Of a DNA stretch of 46,817 bases, positions 38,799 through 46,817 are shown piece after piece. Position 1 is the stretch's first letter, and the number at the start of each line of letters is the position of its first letter. The notes beneath the pieces are model-generated. The model was given only the letters and a program-made list of their open reading frames with translations, was not told the DNA's origin and ran no database searches. The position numbers and the translations under genes are program-made. Source of the DNA: Treponema sp. (GTDB lineage Bacteria; Spirochaetota; Spirochaetia; Treponematales; Breznakiellaceae); the NCBI GenBank assembly GCA_009781915.1, contig WQUW01000005.1:1-46817 (forward strand). Reading direction: 5' to 3'.

Positions 38799-40043
38799 TT
38801 AGAAACTCCATTTGTGTGGGATATATGTTAAACCATGGTAAACAGGCAAAGTTGCTACTTGTCCCTTGTCAGGAATATCTTCTGGAATATCAAAATATAA
38901 AAATTCTTTATTATTATAATATATGTGACAGAATGGATTAACTATTGCTATACGTAACCTATATGCTCCGGCAACAAGCGGCAGAGATGGAAAATAACAG
39001 GTATATTTATTGATCCCAACGGCAATATTTAATTTTATATTATCTGTCTCTGCAGAAGCAACACAGCATATATTATCAATTTCATCATTACCTATTGCAA
39101 CATGAATACTAATGTTTTCAGTTTTTATGCGTGAAGAAAGAGTAACTTCGACGGCAAAAGGTTTGAAAATACCAATTCCTGATTCAGCCACTATACGAGC
39201 TTCTAAATTTGCACTAAGTTCTGAAATATACGCTGAATTACTTTTATTTTTTAGTAATACTTTAGGCCCTATATATTTCTCAATTGAATTGTTAATTGCG
39301 TCATAAGAAATTATTCTTCCCGCTTCTAGTACTATTCCAGTATTGCATAAATTTTTTACCGAACCCAAATTATGGCTCACAAAAAACACTGTCCGCCCCT
39401 GGTCTGTGCTTAAATCCTGCATCTTTCCAAGCGCTTTTTTTTGAAAGTCAGCGTCCCCGACCGCAAGTACCTCGTCGGCAATAAGTATATCGCTGTCAAG
39501 ATGAGCCGCCACCGCAAAGGCAAGGCGCACATACATACCGCTGGAATAGCGCTTAACCGGCGTATCAATATGGTGCTCGATTCCACTAAACGCAATTATA
39601 TCATCCAGTTTTTTATCGATCCGGCGTTTCTTCATGCCAAGTATCGCGCCGTTAAGGTAAATATTCTCCCTGCCTGTCAGTTCCCCGTGGAATCCAGTTC
39701 CTACCTCCAAAAGGCTTGCTACTTTCCCTTTTATTTTTACGTTTCCTTCGGTCGGGGCGGTAATGCGGGAAAGTATCTTTAAAAGGGTGCTTTTGCCGGC
39801 GCCATTTTTTCCTATAATTCCTACCCGGTCTCCCTTTTTTATATCAAAGCTTATATCTTTCAGAGCCCAAAAGTGGTCTTTGTCTCCACGATATTTATCT
39901 TCTCCAATTTTTGAGTGCGGGTCTTCCTTTTTTCGCTTTACAGCTATCCATGTTTGGATATCTTTATACAGGAATTTGTTATTAATTACCCCAAGGCGGT
40001 ACATTTTAGAGAGGTTTTCAACCCGGACTGCTACACTAGACAT
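38799..40043 (-). CDS. wzt: ABC polysaccharide exporter ATPase with C-terminal Wzt-type domain
   Basis: VGIIGKNGAGKSTLLKIL, YSSGMYVRLAFAVAAHLDSDILIADEVLAVGD, about 150-aa C-terminal beta-rich extension. Confidence 0.92.
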   Translation of the reverse strand: MSSVAVRVENLSKMYRLGVINNKFLYKDIQTWIAVKRKKEDPHSKIGEDKYRGDKDHFWALKDISFDIKKGDRVGIIGKNGAGKSTLLKILSRITAPTEGNVKIKGKVASLLEVGTGFHGELTGRENIYLNGAILGMKKRRIDKKLDDIIAFSGIEHHIDTPVKRYSSGMYVRLAFAVAAHLDSDILIADEVLAVGDADFQKKALGKMQDLSTDQGRTVFFVSHNLGSVKNLCNTGIVLEAGRIISYDAINNSIEKYIGPKVLLKNKSNSAYISELSANLEARIVAESGIGIFKPFAVEVTLSSRIKTENISIHVAIGNDEIDNICCVASAETDNIKLNIAVGINKYTCYFPSLPLVAGAYRLRIAIVNPFCHIYYNNKEFLYFDIPEDIPDKGQVATLPVYHGLTYIPHKWSF

Positions 40044-40049
40044 TTTTTC

Positions 40050-40895
40050 CTATACTACATCAATAAAAGTTTGCTCATTCTTGTTAAACAGGACGAGTCC
40101 CGCAAACAAGAGCGCGACGCTAATTCCCAAGCTTGAAAGTATCATAGGCCCGTCTATAGACGCCGTGCCAAAAAACCACTTTCGAAACAGTTCTATGGGA
40201 GCGCAGACCGGGTTCACATAGGCAATCCAAATAAAGCGCTCCGGGATTTCTGAAAGGGGAAATACAACCGGGGTTGCGTACATGGCCAAACCAAGGGCAA
40301 ATGACACCAAGTGTTTCAAGTCCCGGTATTTCGTGGTCAGTGAAGAGATTATAATTCCCATTCCAACGCCGATAACCGCCAGCCAGACAAAGAGCAGGGG
40401 AAAAAGAAGCAAAGACCATGAAGGCTGTAAAGGGGCTCCCGTAAAAAAATAAAACATGAATATTGCCATCAGCAAGGCGAACTGAATGGCGATTTTTATT
40501 AGGTTGGTAAACACCTGGCTAATAGGAACCGCGAGGCGCGGGAAATATACCTTTCCAAAAACACCGGCATTGTTGATAAAAACATTGGATGAATCGGTGA
40601 AGCAGGCGGCAAAAAAGCCCCAGAGCATGGTTCCCGAAAAATAAAAAAGAGTATGAGGGATGCCATCGGTTCCAATTCCGGCAAGGTTCCCGAAAACAAA
40701 GGTAAACATAATCGTAGAAAGAACAGGATTGATAACAAACCACAATGGCCCCAAAATGGTTTGTTTGAATTGCGTTGTAAAATCCCGTTTGACAAAAAGA
40801 AAAATCAAGTCCCTGTACTTGATAAGCTCGCGGATCTGCAAGTCCAAAAGTTTTCGTTTTGGGGTTATTATTGACGACCACTTTTCTTCTTCCAC
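40050..40895 (-). CDS. wzm: ABC polysaccharide exporter permease
   Basis: LIKYRDLIFLFVKRDFTTQFKQTILGPLWFVINPVLSTIMFTFVFGNLAGI; ABC-2 type. Confidence 0.93.
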   Translation of the reverse strand: MEEEKWSSIITPKRKLLDLQIRELIKYRDLIFLFVKRDFTTQFKQTILGPLWFVINPVLSTIMFTFVFGNLAGIGTDGIPHTLFYFSGTMLWGFFAACFTDSSNVFINNAGVFGKVYFPRLAVPISQVFTNLIKIAIQFALLMAIFMFYFFTGAPLQPSWSLLLFPLLFVWLAVIGVGMGIIISSLTTKYRDLKHLVSFALGLAMYATPVVFPLSEIPERFIWIAYVNPVCAPIELFRKWFFGTASIDGPMILSSLGISVALLFAGLVLFNKNEQTFIDVV

Positions 40896-40901
40896 TGCTT
40901 G

Positions 40902-41939
40902 TTACCTTGTATCTGCCGCTTCGTTGTTTTTCGCATTATACTTAACAACCCAGTCCGCAAACAGTTTTAACCCGTCTGCAATCGTTGTTTTTGGCTCCCA
41001 GCCCAGTTCTCTGCGGGTGATATCAATATCCGCCATTGTTACAGGCACATCGCCGGCCTGCATTCCAAGATACGTCTTTTCGGCTTTTCGGCCCAGCGCT
41101 TCTTCCAGCGCTTCAATAAAGCAGGTCAGCTTTTCCGGGCGGTTATTGCCAAGGTTGTACAGCGCGAAAGGGGCAGGGGAGGGGGCCGGCGCACGCCCAA
41201 CTGCGGCAACAACGCCATCTACAATGTCATCAATATAGGTAAAATCACGCAACATATCGCCGTGATTGTAAACTTCAATGGGCTTGTTTTCCATAATGGC
41301 GCGCGCGAACTTGTAATATGCCATGTCCGGCCTTCCCCACGGGCCGTACACGGTAAAAAAACGCAGGCCGGTACAGGGAATGTTAAAAAGATGAGAATAA
41401 GTATGAGCCATCAATTCATTCGATTTCTTTGTAGCGGCGTAAAGGCTTACCGGATGATCTGCTGTATCTGTAACCGCGAATGGAACCTTTTCGTTTATGC
41501 CGTAAACGGATGAACTTGAAGCATAGACAAGGCGCTTAATTGAATGTAACCTGCATGCCTCAAGAATAGTAAGAAAGCCGCAAATATTGCTGTCGATATA
41601 AGCGTAAGGGTTTTCCAGACTGTAACGCACGCCCGCTTGCGCGGCAAGATTGCAGACACAGTCAAATTGTTCTTCGGCAAAGAGGGAAAATAATTTTTCC
41701 CGATCCGTCAAGTCAAGTTTTACAAATGAATAAGAGGGCAGGGTAGCGCTTTGGGTTTTTTTACCGTATTCAATGGCTTCCTTTTCTATGCCTGATTGCC
41801 GCAGTCGCGCGTATTTTAAGTTAATATCGTAGTAGTCATTGATATTGTCAACGCCAACGACAGAATGCCCCAGAGAAATGAGTTTTTCGGCAAGATAGAA
41901 GCCGATAAATCCGGCTGTGCCGGTAACAAGGATTTTCAT
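40902..41939 (-). CDS. UDP-glucuronate 4-epimerase-like NAD-dependent epimerase
   Basis: KILVTGTAGFIGFYLAEKLISLGHSVVGVDNINDYYDINLKYARL...LAAQAGVRYSLENPYAYIDSNI...FTVYGPWGRPDMAYYKF. Confidence 0.9.
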   Translation of the reverse strand: MKILVTGTAGFIGFYLAEKLISLGHSVVGVDNINDYYDINLKYARLRQSGIEKEAIEYGKKTQSATLPSYSFVKLDLTDREKLFSLFAEEQFDCVCNLAAQAGVRYSLENPYAYIDSNICGFLTILEACRLHSIKRLVYASSSSVYGINEKVPFAVTDTADHPVSLYAATKKSNELMAHTYSHLFNIPCTGLRFFTVYGPWGRPDMAYYKFARAIMENKPIEVYNHGDMLRDFTYIDDIVDGVVAAVGRAPAPSPAPFALYNLGNNRPEKLTCFIEALEEALGRKAEKTYLGMQAGDVPVTMADIDITRRELGWEPKTTIADGLKLFADWVVKYNAKNNEAADTR

Positions 41940-41947
41940 GTAATTGC

Positions 41948-43291
41948 TTAACAGCCAATTCCGTAATATGTAAGACCCAAGGGCAAGACTTTGTCAGGTT
42001 TGTAGATGTTGCGCAGGTCAAAGAAATATGGAGAAGCGAGTAATTCTTTCGTCTTTGCCAAATCAATATTTCTAAACTGGTTCCATTCGGTGGCTATTAT
42101 AAGAGCGTTAGCGCCCCGCATGGCATCGTATTCATCGGCGGCAAAATACAAAGCGCTCTTTATCGAGGCGAGCCGCCACTGGGCTTCTTCCATTGCCGCC
42201 GGGTCATACACACGGAGTTTTGCGCCACGGCCGGCAAGATATTCAGCGATGGTTATTGCCGGGGATTCCCGCATATCATCGGTGTTGGGCTTAAAGGCAA
42301 GGCCAAGCAGGCACAGGGTTTTCCCTTCAAGCGGCTGCATGATGGATTCGATTTTTTTTGCGGCCCTGAGTTTTTGTTGTTCGTTGGTTTCTATTGTTGT
42401 TTCCACAATACGCTGAGTCTCGTCATGCTCCTTGCCGATTTTAGCGAGTGCCCTTGTGTCTTTGGGAAAGCATGAGCCGCCGTAGCCCGGCCCGGGGTGC
42501 AAAAACTTGGCGCCGATTCTTCCGTCCTTGCCCATGCCCTTTGCGACATCCCGCACGTTAGCGCCCGTTTTCTCGCACAGGTTGGCGATCTCATTTATAA
42601 ATGTAATTTTTACAGCCAGAAAAGCGTTGGAGGCGTATTTTATCATTTCCGCCGATTCAAGATTTGTTTCGATGTAAGGCGTTTCATTCAGATACAATGA
42701 GCGGTATACGTCTTTCATTATTGTTCTGGCTTTTTCGCTGTCAGCCCCGATAACAATGCGGTCGGGGTGGGTAAAATCCTGAACGGCAGCGCCCTCCCGT
42801 AGAAACTCCGGGTTTGAGACAACATCAAAGGCGGCTTCACGCGCCGCTTTCTCGCCCTGCGCCGCCCGTTTGGCAATCTCGTCATCAATCCAGTGTTTTA
42901 CTTTTCGTCCGGTTCCTACGGGCACGGTGCTTTTATTAACAATAACCTTGTAGGAAGCAATTACCTTGCCAATTCCCCTGGCAACATTTTCGACATAAGA
43001 AAGGTCGGCGCTGCCATCTTCGGAAGAGGGTGTACCTACGGCGATGAAAATTACATCATTGCGCGACACCGCGTCGGCAAGCGAATCGGTGAACTGAAGG
43101 CGCTTGACCGCCGAGTTGCGGACAACAACATCGGCAAGGCCGGGTTCGTAAATGGGGATTTCGCCTTTTTTCAGGCGTTCAATTTTTTTTGCGTCAATGT
43201 CAACGCAGGTAACGGTATTTCCAAAATCCGCGAGGCACGCGCCTGAAACAAGGCCGACATACCCCGTGCCGATAATCGCTATAGAAGCCAC
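41948..43291 (-). CDS. ugd: UDP-glucose 6-dehydrogenase (GTG start)
   Basis: IAIIGTGYVGLVSGACLADFGNTVTCVDID...NPEFLREGAAVQDF...GPGYGGSCFPKDTRAL...GLAFKPNTDDMRESPA. Confidence 0.95.
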   Translation of the reverse strand: MASIAIIGTGYVGLVSGACLADFGNTVTCVDIDAKKIERLKKGEIPIYEPGLADVVVRNSAVKRLQFTDSLADAVSRNDVIFIAVGTPSSEDGSADLSYVENVARGIGKVIASYKVIVNKSTVPVGTGRKVKHWIDDEIAKRAAQGEKAAREAAFDVVSNPEFLREGAAVQDFTHPDRIVIGADSEKARTIMKDVYRSLYLNETPYIETNLESAEMIKYASNAFLAVKITFINEIANLCEKTGANVRDVAKGMGKDGRIGAKFLHPGPGYGGSCFPKDTRALAKIGKEHDETQRIVETTIETNEQQKLRAAKKIESIMQPLEGKTLCLLGLAFKPNTDDMRESPAITIAEYLAGRGAKLRVYDPAAMEEAQWRLASIKSALYFAADEYDAMRGANALIIATEWNQFRNIDLAKTKELLASPYFFDLRNIYKPDKVLPLGLTYYGIGC

Positions 43292-43310
43292 TGTTATTTT
43301 TTCCCTCCAC

Positions 43311-44891
43311 TCATAACGAAACCACGGCAATGCCGTCTACTGTTTCCCAGCCCAGCCGCTCGTCCCAAGGTTTTCCCTTTGTTTCACTGCGGCGGTCAAA
43401 GATAACAAGGTATGCCGGAGATGCCGCGTCAATCTTATCCCGGTATCTGGCGATCTGTTGCAGCCCTTCACCCTGTACCTCCGCGGGCGAATCGTGGGAA
43501 TGAATAAGCTTTATTTCCACGATGTACGTTTTGCCGTTGTACTCAACCGCGAGATCCATCCGGCCCCTGCCAGCCGCGTATTCCCGGTCAATGCGCCCGC
43601 CGCCGTTCAATACCCGCTGCAAAAAAGCCATCAGCAAAAGATGCGGGAACGCTTCGGTGTAATTCATCTTTTGTTCCCACAGCTCGGAATTGCGCCTCCA
43701 GAATTTCTGAAACTCCTTTAGGAGAGCATCCATGTCCAGGGAGCCGTCTTGCTTTTCCCACTGCCAGTCGGGTTCGGGCATGGCAAGCTGGGGGCTGTAG
43801 GTTAAATGCCGGGCAAGCACCTCCCGGTAGATGGGGTTGGCCACGGACGGCGTTCCTTTTTCCTTGGTTACAAGCCCAAGATCAAGGCACAAGCGGAACG
43901 CCTCACCATCGGCTAAAAGGGGATCGGAAGCCCCGGCGATAAGGCTTTCCATGACTTTGCGGATGCCCGGATTTTCCATGCGGTAGGCGAGGGCGTCCAG
44001 ATGGGTTTCCCTTGCGAGCACCATCTGATCACGGGCTTCTTTGACGTGCGCAAGCGTTACCGTTTCGGCGCTTGTCTCGTCAAGGACAAGCATTGTGGCA
44101 CGCATAAACAGCGAATTGACGATCCACGGCTGCCCTCTGGATTGTTCATGCGCGTACTCAAGAGCATCCCTGTGTATTGTTTGGCCTGTTTCCTCTGTTC
44201 TTTGGGCAAAGAGTTTTTCAATATCGGATACGGAAAAATTGGACAGCACAGCGGAATCTGATTTTATATTAAAGGGCGAGCCGGGATTGGGAGCGATTCC
44301 GCCTTTCGTGGCTGTGATATAGTCTTTCAAATCCCTCATGCCTACAAGGGCAATTGACACCGGAAATTTCCCCACGCCCCGCCCCGCAAAGCCATCCCGC
44401 AATTGTCGCAGGAAACTGATAACCGCTTCTCCTTCAAGGACATCAACCTCGTCAAAAAGCACGACGAGCGGCTTTGGCGCGACAAGCGCCGACCAGTTGC
44501 GCAGGGCGGCCCCCACTTGGGATTGGGGCTGCTCATTGCCAAGGGGCGGCGGCGGCAATCCGTAATTCTCTGCCCAGTGTACGATTGATTCGCATACTCC
44601 CGGCATGGCCCGCTGTATATCCGGAATTCCCTGACATCGCTCAACGCTGACATAACAGGCAACAGCCTCAGCGCCGGAATTAATTTCCCGCGCCCAGCTT
44701 TGCAAGAACGTGGTTTTTCCGGTCTGCCGCGGGGCGTGAAGAACCCAGTACAGGCTGTCCCGGATGTAGCGGTGTATCTGCGCGCCGACAAGGCGATCCG
44801 CCGGAGGAAGCATATAGTGATCGCACGGGTTGCAGGGGCCAGTGGTGTTAAAAAAGCGAACCGGGCGTTTTTGTTTGTTCATTATTGTCAT
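43311..44891 (-). CDS. AAA/STAND-like ATPase fused to PD-(D/E)XK nuclease-like domain
   Basis: Walker A HAPRQTGKTTFLQ, Walker B PLVVLFDEVDVL; C-terminal GRMDLAVEYNGKTYIVEIKL (D...ExK). Confidence 0.82.
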   Translation of the reverse strand: MTIMNKQKRPVRFFNTTGPCNPCDHYMLPPADRLVGAQIHRYIRDSLYWVLHAPRQTGKTTFLQSWAREINSGAEAVACYVSVERCQGIPDIQRAMPGVCESIVHWAENYGLPPPPLGNEQPQSQVGAALRNWSALVAPKPLVVLFDEVDVLEGEAVISFLRQLRDGFAGRGVGKFPVSIALVGMRDLKDYITATKGGIAPNPGSPFNIKSDSAVLSNFSVSDIEKLFAQRTEETGQTIHRDALEYAHEQSRGQPWIVNSLFMRATMLVLDETSAETVTLAHVKEARDQMVLARETHLDALAYRMENPGIRKVMESLIAGASDPLLADGEAFRLCLDLGLVTKEKGTPSVANPIYREVLARHLTYSPQLAMPEPDWQWEKQDGSLDMDALLKEFQKFWRRNSELWEQKMNYTEAFPHLLLMAFLQRVLNGGGRIDREYAAGRGRMDLAVEYNGKTYIVEIKLIHSHDSPAEVQGEGLQQIARYRDKIDAASPAYLVIFDRRSETKGKPWDERLGWETVDGIAVVSL

Positions 44892-44900
44892 ATTTAAACA

Positions 44901-46460
44901 TCAATAGTGAAATGAAGTCCCTATGAATATCTCGTCCCATCCGGAAAGCCCCCTGAAATCCCTTACGTTGTACGCCACGCTCGCTCTAAGGTACAGGTTG
45001 CGGAAGAAGCCGGAAAAAACGATAATTTCAAACCCGGCGGTGTGTATCATGTCGCCGAACCTGAAACGGCTTCCTTCGTCCGGGTTATCTTTCAGGTTGT
45101 TAAAAGGGCCCTGAAGCAGGGCCATGTCCATAAAGGGCGAAATGTGCATCTGAAAATCAAACAAACGCAACCTAGGGTCGCCAAACCAGCCGGAAGGCCG
45201 GAAATCCAGCGCCTTTATGGGGACATCCACGTTCAGCGAGAGCATGCGATCCGCCCAAAGGTCTGAGTCTTGGGTTCTCCAGACATTGCTGTCCAACACG
45301 CCCCGCAGAACATCCCCCGCGTTGAAGTAGGGGATTCCGCCGCCGAATCTGTCCGACCTTTGCCACCACTGGCGGTATCTAAGCCGGGAAGAAACGCCCA
45401 AGCGTTCCGCGAGCGGCCAATGGAAAACAACGCTCCCGTCCAGCGACACCCTGAAAGGAGCATCGTGGCGGTCAATGTACCAATACAACGAATTCCCGAC
45501 AGAGGCTTCTAGCCCCCGGCGGTAATTGCCAATCCAGTCTATCCTGCCAAAGGCCAAAGAATGGCTAAACGAGACTCTGGGCTTGCGGACTTCATCCATT
45601 TCCCCCGGCGGGTACTGTATCCTTCCCGAAAGCCTTGGCGTATAGGCGAGCTCGCCAAAACCGCCCACCGCAAAACCTAGGGGAATCCTGTGGGACGCGA
45701 AAATCTCGGTCGCCCCATACGGGCTGTACAAGCCCTCCACCCGGTACACAAATACACTTTCGGGGCCGGGCTCCTCGTTAAACGTAAGATACTGGTTAAC
45801 GCCTACGGTAAGGGTTGTAGTACGCCAAGGGAGCCGCACCGACAGGCCCGTTACATTCTGGTAAAAAAGCGGCTGCCCAAAGGTATAGTTAAAAAAATGA
45901 TTGAACGTCAGGCTCCAGACTAGGCCCGCGGCCTGAAAGGGCGTTTCGGATTCAATTGAAAAACGCGCGCCCCTGTCGCCGCCCCTCTGCCCGTAGCCCA
46001 AATCCAGCCCAAAGGCGCTCATGGTTCCCAAAAAGTTGTAATGCCTTGCCTTTAGGGTAAGGCTAAAACCGTCCCCAGTAGAATACTGCGGGAAGGGAAG
46101 GGCGATAAAATTCCGGGAGTCCCGTACATGGACAAGAAGCCGTATCGGCGTTTCTCCGTCCTCGCCGACCTCCGCCGCAAAGTATTCGATCCTTACTTCT
46201 TCCAGAACCCTCTGGTTCATAAGGAGCCGCTGTTTAAGGGCCAGATACTCCAGCAGGTTTTCCCTGCCCGCAAGCCGCCTTCCTTCCTTGAACTCGCCGT
46301 GGATCATAAGGGCAAAGGGCCGGGTAGTGCCGTCTATGGAGAACTCAATCTCCCGTATCACGTAAACTGTTCCAGCCTCCCCGTTTTGCCCGCTTTCCCC
46401 TTGAGCGAAAACGGAAAAAGTGGAAAAGGCCAGAAACAGGGCAAAAAATTTCTGCTTCAA
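44901..46460 (-). CDS. BamA/TamA-like outer-membrane protein (Omp85-like barrel)
   Basis: Signal peptide MKQKFFALFLAFSTFSVFAQ; POTRA-like N-terminus (QRVLEEVRIEYFAAEVGEDGETPIRLLVHVRDS); long beta-barrel ending in an aromatic (IGTSFHY). Confidence 0.65.
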   Translation of the reverse strand: MKQKFFALFLAFSTFSVFAQGESGQNGEAGTVYVIREIEFSIDGTTRPFALMIHGEFKEGRRLAGRENLLEYLALKQRLLMNQRVLEEVRIEYFAAEVGEDGETPIRLLVHVRDSRNFIALPFPQYSTGDGFSLTLKARHYNFLGTMSAFGLDLGYGQRGGDRGARFSIESETPFQAAGLVWSLTFNHFFNYTFGQPLFYQNVTGLSVRLPWRTTTLTVGVNQYLTFNEEPGPESVFVYRVEGLYSPYGATEIFASHRIPLGFAVGGFGELAYTPRLSGRIQYPPGEMDEVRKPRVSFSHSLAFGRIDWIGNYRRGLEASVGNSLYWYIDRHDAPFRVSLDGSVVFHWPLAERLGVSSRLRYRQWWQRSDRFGGGIPYFNAGDVLRGVLDSNVWRTQDSDLWADRMLSLNVDVPIKALDFRPSGWFGDPRLRLFDFQMHISPFMDMALLQGPFNNLKDNPDEGSRFRFGDMIHTAGFEIIVFSGFFRNLYLRASVAYNVRDFRGLSGWDEIFIGTSFHY

Positions 46461-46653
46461 TTAGGTTTAATTATGATGAAATGATGAAGGCCCTGATTAG
46501 GGCGAGCGAAGCCTTTCCGAAAGAAAGCTTCGGCTGGGACACAAAGAGAAAGGACGCCTTGGCGCATAGCGTGGGCGGCCGCAACACACTCCAGCTTCAC
46601 CAAGGTTGATGTGGATACTATAGCATAGCGGCGCGGGAAAAGCAATACGCTCC

Positions 46654-46817
46654 GCCCCCCGCCGCGCGTGAGCCATGCATTTCCGCATAAAGCTCCGGCA
46701 GGGGAGGATATACGTTTTAAGAATCCCGCATGGGGAACCCGCTACGGAGCCACGGTCTCCTACGCGGAAACACCATGCAAATGGCTTCTTAAAACGTATA
46801 TCCTCCCCTGCCGGGCA
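46654..46817. repeat. Palindromic repeat element, copy R (right outer arm cut by window end)
   Basis: GCCCCCCGCCGCGCGTGAG module, then the same perfect 29-bp arms at 46695-46723 / 46786-46814 with a 62-bp core that is the reverse complement of the copy L core. Confidence 0.9.

Noticed and set aside
1-46817. CRISPR arrays, tRNA/rRNA genes, transposase or integrase genes
   Set aside because: None could be supported: no regularly spaced repeats, no cloverleaf-like segments noticed, and no transposase/integrase motifs in any ORF. A tRNAscan/Infernal run would be needed to exclude small RNAs formally.

Overview
The window looks like a spirochaete chromosome segment, probably a Treponema relative (inferred from gene families such as CheX/CheY and treponeme-type beta-barrels; not tested). 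The left part has a truncated surface lipoprotein/adhesin, a NeuB-family synthase, yebC-ruvC, a cheY-cheX-membrane CheA-like kinase operon, a LysM/M23 peptidase, a ferredoxin, a Wzi-like barrel and a HlyC/CorC protein. From about 46.46 kb down to 13.69 kb the minus strand is an almost gapless 30-gene array. It encodes a surface-glycan locus: Ugd, UDP-sugar epimerase, Wzm/Wzt exporter, about 12 glycosyltransferases, GDP-fucose and probable GDP-D-rhamnose synthesis, the GDP-D,D-heptose pathway, tandem outer-membrane barrels, and an ATPase-nuclease fusion near its head. The most interesting signals are: (1) a long palindromic element present in inverted orientation at both ends of the window, with a solo half copy in between; (2) a 21-bp near-perfect direct repeat bracketing an AT-rich two-gene cassette; (3) a G9 tract in an AT-rich GT25 gene and T10/T9/T9 tracts in a GT10 fucosyltransferase-like gene, suggesting phase variation; (4) a lipoprotein whose signal peptide is one T out of frame; (5) a sharp composition break inside wzt at the ATPase/C-terminal-domain junction. 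All calls come from reading the sequence and supplied ORFs; no database search was run.
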